Positions 8,210 to 14,047 of a stretch of DNA of 64,000 nucleotides are shown one piece after another. The DNA lies in assembly GCA_005223045.1 (NCBI GenBank), contig NJBM01000005.1, positions 124,001 to 188,000 of the forward strand, given 5' to 3'. The notes below the pieces were generated by a model that saw only the letters and a list, made by a program, of their open reading frames with translations, was not told where the DNA came from and searched no databases. Made by a program: the position numbers and the translations under genes. Positions within the stretch are counted from its first letter, which is position 1, and each line of letters starts with the position of its first letter. This DNA comes from Planctomycetes bacterium B3_Pla (GTDB lineage Bacteria; Planctomycetota; Phycisphaerae; Sedimentisphaerales; Anaerobacaceae).

Positions 8210-8574
8210 TAAACAATTAGCAGCAAGTGCAGCTCCCAATAAATGTCTTTGAAGCTCGCGGTGTCTACCGTCTTGATCTCATAAGTCACTCCGTCGATGA
8301 CTAACTTATCCTTAGCGTTGACAGCGATGGTCTGTGGATCACAGATCAATATATGGGTTACCTCCTCTGTAACCTTGTCTTGCAACTTCCGCTCTTGTCC
8401 CCAACTAACTTGCAAGGCACACTTCATTTGTGATATATTCGGTGTACTTGGGTAACTGGGAACACCTTGGCCATGACTGCCGGGCGTAATGGTAGCCTTA
8501 TAGACATCTGCCCGATCTCGATAATTTCTACGCAACATATTTCGTCTGGATTGACCTCTTTTGTAGATCGACAT
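8209..8574 (-). CDS. Phage head-tail adaptor protein
   Basis: A 121-residue protein with the usual plan of head-tail adaptors (SPP1 gp16 / HK97 gp7-like group): N-terminal basic patch, RADVYKATITPGSHGQG, a central QERKLQDKVTEEVTHILIC, and the closing IDGVTYEIKTVDT...YWELHLLL. It joins the filled head to a tail (family knowledge). It overlaps both neighbours by TAATG stop-start junctions, so the three genes are one coupled block. Confidence 0.65.
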   Translation of the reverse strand: MSIYKRGQSRRNMLRRNYRDRADVYKATITPGSHGQGVPSYPSTPNISQMKCALQVSWGQERKLQDKVTEEVTHILICDPQTIAVNAKDKLVIDGVTYEIKTVDTASFKDIYWELHLLLIV

Positions 8575-8996
8575 TACAATATCTCCAGATCAATCGAATA
8601 GGTTACAGTAATGGAATAAACGTCGTTACTCTCTCGATGTCCCCGAACCACAGATTCACGATGAAGTTTACTTGGTTCAAAACCAGCAGGACTAAGTAAT
8701 GCATCATCAAATCCTACTGCTGGATCATCTGTTCCGATGAAAGCAAGAAGGGCTATCTCTATATCATCAGGGAATTTGGTATATACCGTGAACTGGAAAA
8801 GAAAAGACTCTTCTTTTTCGGTAAAGGTTATATGCTCATGTACTTGGGAAACAGAACTATAAACGGTATATGGATAAGTTCGCTGACTGGCTCTATCAGC
8901 CTGAGGACCAACCATAAAGGATAGACTTCCGATAGCCAATACCAAAGCAACATCAGCTTCATAATGGGTATAAAGTGCGTCAAAGACTTCTTTCAT
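8574..8996 (-). CDS. Tail-completion-like protein (DUF3168 type, tentative)
   Basis: A 140-residue protein beginning MKEVFDALYTHYEADVALVLA, with later PYTVYSSVSQVHEHITFTEK and VYSITVTYSIDLEIL. The layout matches small tail-terminator/completion proteins of the DUF3168 type: short N-terminal helix, then beta strands ending in a 'Y.V...Y.I' motif. Its stop overlaps the head-tail adaptor start as TAATG. The family call rests on size, pattern and neighbours. Confidence 0.55.
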   Translation of the reverse strand: MKEVFDALYTHYEADVALVLAIGSLSFMVGPQADRASQRTYPYTVYSSVSQVHEHITFTEKEESFLFQFTVYTKFPDDIEIALLAFIGTDDPAVGFDDALLSPAGFEPSKLHRESVVRGHRESNDVYSITVTYSIDLEIL

Positions 8997-9068
8997 TGTT
9001 ATACCTACCCGCTATATGGGTCTTACTGATTTCGGGGCTGCACGGCAGCCCTATGATCTTGTACGCAG

Positions 9069-9482
9069 TTAGGAATCTGCCGGCAACTGTGAACAACCTT
9101 CGTGATATTTAGTCTTGGGTATCTTGATTTTTCGAAGTTTCGCATAAGCTGTAGCGATTCTTTCAATGCTAACTTGGTATTCTTTGACTTCATTTTTAAG
9201 ATTCTCAATCTTGATAAGGGCTAATTCATAATTATAACGATTCGCTTCCACTACCAGCTTTAATTCTTTGATCGATTCGCCAAGTTTCTCTATTGTCCAG
9301 AGTAGATCAGGAACAAGAGAAGCTTGTTGCTCTTTGCTCTCTTTAAGTATGTTTTCTAAAATTGATAAATCACTCTTCTTATGGCTTCCCTCTCGCTTTT
9401 TATTCAGAATGGCTTTGCTATAAGCTACGTTACTCCTATTGGGCGAAAGATGATCGCTCGTTATGTCATTATCGTTGTCCAT
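9069..9482 (-). CDS. Coiled-coil protein of the capsid cluster
   Basis: The open frame starts at 9512. I place the start at the second Met (MDNDNDITSDH) because AGGA lies upstream of it, giving about 137 residues; the longer form is possible. From about residue 40 it is strongly charged with heptad-like hydrophobic spacing (LGESIKELKLVVEAN, IENLKNEVKEYQVS), indicating a long coiled coil. I do not recognise the family. Position suggests a structural or assembly role. Confidence 0.5.
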   Translation of the reverse strand: MDNDNDITSDHLSPNRSNVAYSKAILNKKREGSHKKSDLSILENILKESKEQQASLVPDLLWTIEKLGESIKELKLVVEANRYNYELALIKIENLKNEVKEYQVSIERIATAYAKLRKIKIPKTKYHEGCSQLPADS

Positions 9483-9538
9483 GTTGGTTACTTTCCTGTC
9501 TCCATTTAGCATCGCGTAAATATTGAAGAAGTATTACC

Positions 9539-9850
9539 TTACAAACTGAAAATACCAGTAGGGTCAAAGTTCGGTGTATTCAATCCATTCTCTTGGAGTC
9601 TCCTCTTTGCAATGGCCAAATTCTTTCTTTGATATGTCACCTTAAAACCGAGGTCACTGGCAGTTAACCATTTTTTGGTACCGGTTTCGCGGCAAGGTAA
9701 ACTCGTTCCGAATTTATCAACGAGAATTTGAAGACCTGGGCGTCTGGCCCTGACCGGCGTAAGAAATTCTTTATCGACACCGGGAGTTGGGACAAGAATA
9801 TCATATTCTTGATTATCTCTTTCAGCAATGATGTCACCCCATGAATCCAT
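9539..9850 (-). CDS. Unknown small protein downstream of the capsid gene
   Basis: About 103 residues (MDSWGDIIAERDNQEY...). No domain is recognised. The C-terminal half is basic (YQRKNLAIAKRRLQENG). AGGA seven bases upstream supports this Met over the in-frame ATG two codons earlier. TATAAT lies six bases before that earlier ATG, just past the terminator of the capsid gene, so the gene may have its own promoter. Its position after the capsid gene suggests a head or connector accessory. Confidence 0.5.
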   Translation of the reverse strand: MDSWGDIIAERDNQEYDILVPTPGVDKEFLTPVRARRPGLQILVDKFGTSLPCRETGTKKWLTASDLGFKVTYQRKNLAIAKRRLQENGLNTPNFDPTGIFSL

Positions 9851-9883
9851 TGTCATATCCTAATTATAACCAGAATAGTCTTC

Positions 9884-9920
9884 AATTAAAAGAAGCAGTA
9901 GGCTGCGGAAACCTACTGCT
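9884..9920 (-). terminator. Intrinsic terminator after the capsid gene
   Basis: On the minus strand: AGCAGTAGG, a nine-base loop, CCTACTGCT, then TCTTTTAATT. The stem is perfect. A second hairpin (GCAGG/CCTGC) lies just before it. It sits directly downstream of the major capsid gene and may limit read-through into the minor genes. Confidence 0.7.
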
Positions 9921-9963
9921 CTCGAAACCGTTTGCAGGTTGCTCAGCCTGCATAGGAGTAATT

Positions 9964-10905
9964 TTATTTGATGTCACAAATCCATTCTGCTCTGAGCACT
10001 CCGCTTCCGAACAACATGTCTATGGTTGCCTGTAGGCCGAGATAATCCATCGAATAGCCTATGAGGACACGGACGCCGATGCCGTCTTGCTCAACTGTTC
10101 CACCCTTAACACCTACGCCAGCAGGTGGGTCAGGTAGCTTTCTCGTAACGAGGGCAATCGCCTCTTTAGCCAAAGCAATACGGTGGACTGCCGTAGGGCT
10201 GGTAGTTGTGACAATCTTACCAGACTCTTTAGTGTTGAAACCCGCGATCATACCAACTGTACCTGTCTCGACGAAGCTCTGGTCAAGGAACTCTTTGCTG
10301 GTAAACGCAGTCGTTCCAACAAGATCGGCCATGTCTTTGATGATGAGATATCTTTTCACGGCATCAGGACACTTGTTGTCAACAACGATCTTGGTTCGGG
10401 CTGACATGATTGTGCCAAGGACATCTTCGCTATCCCAAGTTATGACATTAGCAGCCGGAGCATCGGCATAATGGGCGGTCAAAAGAGCCTCAATATCTTC
10501 AACAATCGCGTCCGCTCCATCCCGGGTGTACCCATCGATGATGTCCACGTTAGCCTGTGCTTCGGCAACGTCTTCGACCAAGAAGCTAACTTCTTTATGG
10601 TTGTCGAGGGCAACTGGAATCGTGGTTGCGGTTGGATTCTGCAACGTGACTGTAGTGTTTGGGGTCTTGTCGTTTGTAGTGAGATTGCCTCGCTTCTGGA
10701 CATTGACGGTATCACCCTCTTTGGCGATTTCGTCCTTGTAGTCATGCAAGACTGCACCAACCATTGGGCAACGGGCATGGAGTCTGCCAAGGACACGCTG
10801 TGCCCATATTTCAGGGATAAATACAGCAGCTTCAGTGTCAGCCGCAATGGTGTTTGCGGTCTCATGGAACTCAAAGCCGAATGTAGGTAGAGTAAGTTGT
10901 TTCAT
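9964..10905 (-). CDS. Major capsid protein (P22 coat-like family)
   Basis: A 313-residue protein with the features of P22-coat-type phage capsids: AAVFIPEIWAQRVLGRL near residue 30, the EGDTVNVQKRGNLTTND strand, a 'VALDNHKEVSFLVEDVAEAQANVD' region near residues 98-120, and a C-terminal beta-rich tail. AAGGA eight bases before ATG gives the start. It follows a scaffold-like gene, the usual order in phages, and shares an N-terminal LPxFGFEF peptide with it. It would form the shell of the element's particle. A terminator follows. Confidence 0.8.
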   Translation of the reverse strand: MKQLTLPTFGFEFHETANTIAADTEAAVFIPEIWAQRVLGRLHARCPMVGAVLHDYKDEIAKEGDTVNVQKRGNLTTNDKTPNTTVTLQNPTATTIPVALDNHKEVSFLVEDVAEAQANVDIIDGYTRDGADAIVEDIEALLTAHYADAPAANVITWDSEDVLGTIMSARTKIVVDNKCPDAVKRYLIIKDMADLVGTTAFTSKEFLDQSFVETGTVGMIAGFNTKESGKIVTTTSPTAVHRIALAKEAIALVTRKLPDPPAGVGVKGGTVEQDGIGVRVLIGYSMDYLGLQATIDMLFGSGVLRAEWICDIK

Positions 10906-10917
10906 CGGTTTTCCTTA

Positions 10918-11517
10918 TTAGCAGTCATCAACAATTCTATTGTCTCTGGCGGCTTCGAGTATCGCCTTTTCGTTGGCGAGGTAGAAAGTACTGTCTCGTA
11001 GCTGGCTTCTCTTGAAAGTAGGCTTCTCGGTTCTTGGCGTAGTGTCCACAGATACCGGTGGCTTGCTACCTTGTCCCGGTTTCTGCGGCGAAGCTTTTAC
11101 CAAGTGAGGAGACCTCTGTGCCAGATTATGCAAAGCATTGTCGATGTTAATTTCTGTTCCGTCTGAGGCGCATACCTCAAGATCGTCATTCAAAGTCAAA
11201 CTATTCTTCAAGAAGTCTTTCGCGTCTTCAGGATTGAAGAATCCAAAAGCTTTGGCTTTCTCCATTAGAGCCTGATCCACTTTGACTTTTTTTAGATGAT
11301 CGAAAAGCCGTTGTTTCTGCTCATCGTTCAGAGCAGATACCTTGGCGTCTGTCACTTCCTTCGAGCCTTTCGAGACACCTTTGCCAAATACTGCGGCATA
11401 GGTTTCTGGATCAGCCTGATGGAAAGCTTCGATCTTCTGTTCTTTTGTCAAAGGCTTCTTGTTCGGGTCGATATCGGAGTCATCGGCAAACTCAAATCCA
11501 AAAATTGGAAGTCTCAT
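10918..11517 (-). CDS. Scaffold-like protein before the capsid gene
   Basis: About 199 residues. The start is the Met at MRLPIFGFEF, with GGAG seven bases upstream. The sequence is highly charged and low in hydrophobics, with helical segments (ALNDEQKQRLFDHLKKVKVDQ), a proline/serine-rich linker near residue 150 and a basic tail: typical of capsid scaffolds. The stop is 12 bases from the capsid start. Its first residues repeat the capsid N-terminus at peptide level but with different codons. The function is inferred from composition and position. Confidence 0.65.
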   Translation of the reverse strand: MRLPIFGFEFADDSDIDPNKKPLTKEQKIEAFHQADPETYAAVFGKGVSKGSKEVTDAKVSALNDEQKQRLFDHLKKVKVDQALMEKAKAFGFFNPEDAKDFLKNSLTLNDDLEVCASDGTEINIDNALHNLAQRSPHLVKASPQKPGQGSKPPVSVDTTPRTEKPTFKRSQLRDSTFYLANEKAILEAARDNRIVDDC

Positions 11518-11581
11518 TAACGCTCTCCAAATACTGGTCAAGATATCTATTAGGCTGATATCAAAGCCGTGTCTCTACCTC

Positions 11582-11899
11582 TTATTCTCTTATGCTAACA
11601 GCAGCCCTTCCAGGGCCACGGTTGAATATCTTTCTGATCCTGCTCAGTGAGGAATGAAGTGCAGGACGAAGAAACGGATACCTGCTTTCGAGATGGGGTG
11701 CATACGGAGTTGTCACCCCTATCGTGGCTACCTTCTCTGATACCTCATGTTGCAGACTCTCTTTCGTTGCTCCCGTCCTGACATGAACCAGCTCAGCAGC
11801 TTTACCTTCAACAACTTGGGCTGATTCGTTAAGCTTGTCACTGACCAACTGATCGATTTTAGCGAGCAACTGTTTTGAGTTATCACGAATTCTTGCCAT
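11582..11899 (-). CDS. HK97 gp10-like tail-completion/head protein
   Basis: A 105-residue protein with the hallmark VRTGATKESLQHEV followed by VGVTTPYAPHLESRYPFLRPAL in consensus form (here 'IGVTTPYAPHLE'). This matches the HK97 gp10 family, which acts at the head-tail junction. It is the first gene of the structural block as read on the minus strand. No strong Shine-Dalgarno sequence is evident. Confidence 0.75.
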   Translation of the reverse strand: MARIRDNSKQLLAKIDQLVSDKLNESAQVVEGKAAELVHVRTGATKESLQHEVSEKVATIGVTTPYAPHLESRYPFLRPALHSSLSRIRKIFNRGPGRAAVSIRE

Positions 11900-12155
11900 G
11901 TCCAGTAATAGTAATTTAGCACAGAATTGTTAATATCTGATGGAATGATGCGGCGGAGTGCCGGGCAGGATTGTCACTTCATGGAAAAGGACATTGGAAA
12001 GATAAAAAGATCTGTCTCTTTGTTATAATTGTGAATGTATGATTTTTCAAGTATAATATATAATATGCAAAGTGCGGAGAAAACCACTTGGTTAAGAAAA
12101 TCATTACGAATAGCATCAACTGTATTTTTCCAAAATCGGAGTTTGTCCCCTTGTT
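11900..12155. other. AT-rich gap with promoter-like words
   Basis: Contains TATAAT-like words around 12030-12065 (GTTATAATTG and AGTATAATATATAATATG) but no clear -35 partner. It separates the structural block from the replication/integration side. No gene seen. Confidence 0.35.
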
Positions 12156-12305
12156 ATGCGGGCAAAGTCGGAAATCACCAAATTCGGCATCGATTCTGAG
12201 ATGCTATTGGGACCTCAGCCCACCTGCAACATGTCCCAGGGTGATATCGTCTACGCACGCGAGCCCTACGAGCTAAATGCGTATAATGCTGAGAGTTCTA
12301 TCTGA
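12156..12305 (+). CDS. Possible small protein on the opposite strand
   Basis: A 49-codon frame (MRAKSEITKFGIDSEMLLG... ending AYNAESSI). Its composition looks protein-like, and it is the only plus-strand candidate in the element. GGAG is 14 bases before the ATG, too far to be convincing. The frame ends eight bases inside the convergent gene. The sequence over its start, CTTGTTATGCGGGCAAAGTC, recurs with one change at about 12723. It may be a fragment of a larger lost gene. Confidence 0.3.
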   Translation: MRAKSEITKFGIDSEMLLGPQPTCNMSQGDIVYAREPYELNAYNAESSI

Positions 12306-12621
12306 CCTCAGCGGTGGGAAGGACCTGCTTTAGAAAATCCTTGTCGGATTGGTCGGTGTAACCTGCTTCAACTTTGAGCCTGAGTATTCTCTTGATTGCT
12401 TTGATGTGGTGACAAGTTCTTGCACTATGGGCCTGACAATACCAGACGTTACCAGTAGTGCGAGAAACGATGAAAATCTTCTCAGTAAACGTGTACGGGA
12501 GCTTGATGATTAGGTCGGTCTTGCCGATTCGGTCCTCTCGCCTCTGGACCTTAGTAGCTCTCTTTAGCTCAAAGGTCTGGTCTCTGCCATCATCCATCGG
12601 AAATAGAAACTGCGTACCCAT
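12298..12621 (-). CDS. Possible SWIM-like zinc-binding protein
   Basis: 107 residues. Residues 60-72 read WYCQAHSARTCHH, giving Cys62, His65, Cys70 and His71/72, followed by an amphipathic helix (IKAIKRILRL). The spacing recalls SWIM-type zinc sites (CxC..CxH) but is not exact. The ATG lies five bases after a consensus promoter (TTGACT, 17 bases, TATAAT) with no ribosome-binding site. Nine-base direct repeats lie just upstream, so it may be a regulator that binds them; that is inference. Confidence 0.55.
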   Translation of the reverse strand: MGTQFLFPMDDGRDQTFELKRATKVQRREDRIGKTDLIIKLPYTFTEKIFIVSRTTGNVWYCQAHSARTCHHIKAIKRILRLKVEAGYTDQSDKDFLKQVLPTAEVR

Positions 12622-12655
12622 GCTCTATTATAATATTAGTGCGGTGCCGAGTCAA
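12622..12655 (-). promoter_or_regulatory. Consensus promoter with leaderless geometry
   Basis: On the minus strand: TTGACT, 17 bases, TATAAT, AGAGC, then ATG. Both hexamers are near consensus. It is adjacent to the iteron-like repeats. Confidence 0.65.
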
Positions 12656-12672
12656 GCAAAATCCTACGATTT

Positions 12673-12767
12673 GCAACATCTGCAACACAAAGATAGAAAA
12701 GGTGTTGCATATCGAAGGGCCGCTTGTTAGGCGGGCAAAGTCTTGATATGCAACATCTGCAACATCT
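12673..12767. repeat. Iteron-like 9-bp repeats between the integrase and the SWIM-like gene
   Basis: GCAACATCT occurs at 12673-12681, 12750-12758 and 12759-12767. A degenerate neighbour (GCAACACAA) lies at 12682 and an inverted copy (GTGTTGCAT) at 12702. The two tandem pairs have an exact nine-base period. They may be binding sites for an element regulator, arm-type integrase sites or a replication origin. Confidence 0.6.
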
Positions 12768-12768
12768 G

Positions 12769-13572
12769 TTACAATACATCGGTCTCCCCAAACAAGTCCA
12801 TCGGAACCAAGTGCAAATATGTTTGCTCGGTAATCTTCACTGATCGGTGTCCCAAGATTTTTGCTACCTTGTAGATCGAGCAGCCCTTCCTAATAAGCTG
12901 GGTGGCAAAGAAGTGGCGGCAGGCATGTGGTCCAAATTTCGGGATTTCGGCTTTCTTGGCCAACTTCTCGCAGATTCGGTTGACCGAGTGTCTACTGCGA
13001 CGGGAAATCGGTAGTCTGCCGTCTCCGTTGCTCCCTCTGTATTTTTCGAGAATGTCACGGCACTTAGGATTGAGCGGAACCACGCGTCGCTTGTTGCCTT
13101 TGCCTATGACTCTCAGAAACCTCTTATCAGCCTCAATATCTTCCCATTTTAGCGAACAGAATTCTGTCACCCGTAAACCGGTGTTAGCCAGAAAGACGAT
13201 TATGTCACGGTCGATACCCTGGGCGACAGCCAGGGTTGCCAGGTATTCTTCTTCGGATAAGACTCTTTGATTAGGCGGGTCTTCTGGCCACATCTTAACT
13301 GATTTTGCCGGATTTGCCTCCTCGTCATCGCGGAACCGCCATTTGCAGTAAGACTTGATTGCTGTGAGATTGACGTTGACGTATCGCTTCGACTTACCCC
13401 GTTCCCTGATACCATAGAGAAATTCTTCGATAGCTTCTCTATCGAGCGGTCTATCTTGCTCGGTCAAGAATTCGCCAAACTTCTCCAACCTACGCCTGTA
13501 GAGTTTGATCGTACCAAGGGCAGCATAGGTCGATAGGTGCCTGAACCAATTTTCGCTTATTTCCTGTCTCAC
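12769..13572 (-). CDS. int: Tyrosine recombinase / integrase
   Basis: A 267-residue XerC/D-sized integrase. The N-terminal SAM-like core-binding domain covers about residues 1-95 and the catalytic domain follows. The catalytic set is complete: Arg134 in TGLRVTEF, Lys in GKGNKRR (158/161), His216 and Arg219 in HACRHFF, His242 in LGHRS and nucleophile Tyr252 in TYLHL. The GTG start lies five bases after a strong promoter. It sits about 140 bases from the tRNA-Leu that carries the attachment core and very likely integrates the element there. It lacks an arm-binding domain. Confidence 0.92.
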   Translation of the reverse strand: MRQEISENWFRHLSTYAALGTIKLYRRRLEKFGEFLTEQDRPLDREAIEEFLYGIRERGKSKRYVNVNLTAIKSYCKWRFRDDEEANPAKSVKMWPEDPPNQRVLSEEEYLATLAVAQGIDRDIIVFLANTGLRVTEFCSLKWEDIEADKRFLRVIGKGNKRRVVPLNPKCRDILEKYRGSNGDGRLPISRRSRHSVNRICEKLAKKAEIPKFGPHACRHFFATQLIRKGCSIYKVAKILGHRSVKITEQTYLHLVPMDLFGETDVL

Positions 13573-13606
13573 GTTCTATTATAATGCTGAAGACCCTTTT
13601 TTTCAA
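13573..13606 (-). promoter_or_regulatory. Integrase promoter with leaderless geometry
   Basis: On the minus strand: TTGAAA, 17 bases, TATAAT, AGAAC, then the GTG start. No Shine-Dalgarno sequence could fit between the predicted transcription start and the GTG. Confidence 0.65.
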
Positions 13607-13715
13607 GTCACAAACACTTATGGGCATATAAGCATCGGTGATACAGAGACTGAGAAGTGTCAAGTGGTGATATTATCGGGCGGACGAACCCCGTCCGCAC
13701 AAGTGAGGAAGGAAA

Positions 13716-13799
13716 TGCCCGGGAGAAGATTCGAACTTCCACGCCCCTAAGGGCACTAGCCCCTCAAGCTAGCGCGTCTGCCTATTCCGCCACCCGGGC
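13716..13799 (-). tRNA. tRNA-Leu (anticodon GAG)
   Basis: An 84-base class II tRNA. The acceptor arms GCCCGGG and CCCGGGC pair perfectly; there is a D arm, a GAG anticodon in the loop TTGAGGG closed by CTAGC/GCTAG, a long variable arm, and GTTCGAATC in the T arm. CCA is not encoded. It contains the attachment core at 13757-13770. By the usual integration logic, its 3' half is probably supplied by the element, while the original 3' half survives at 4838-4892. Confidence 0.95.
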
Positions 13800-14047
13800 T
13801 CGCAATTGACTATTTTCTATTTTCTATTGACTATTGTTCCCGCCTGTGGCGAGGAACCAGTATTATTGATTATTGATTGGTGATTGTCAATTCCAATTCG
13901 GGGATTGGAGAAATTATCGCCGAACAAGCAACGATGCTTGGCAGCCACTGAGTGAACGCAGTAAGCGAAGTGGATGGTTTTCACCAACTCTTGAGCGAAC
14001 AGGAGAGTTAATAGACGGTCCGCAAGCTGTGGGCCGGTGTCAGCGGG

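Larger units (their letters stand above)
4893..13756. mobile_element. Integrative element with capsid genes, inserted at tRNA-Leu(GAG)
   Basis: The element is bounded by the remnant attachment site on the left and the intact tRNA-Leu on the right. Its tyrosine integrase lies just inside the tRNA end. It contains a gp10-like protein, scaffold-like protein, major capsid protein, tail-completion and head-tail adaptor proteins, a small membrane protein, an HNH nuclease, an HTH protein and a HEPN-like protein, all on the minus strand. No large terminase, portal, protease, tape-measure or tail-fibre gene is visible. At about 8.9 kb it is either a phage satellite or a deleted prophage. Its DNA is visibly AT-richer than the flanks. 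Confidence 0.75.
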
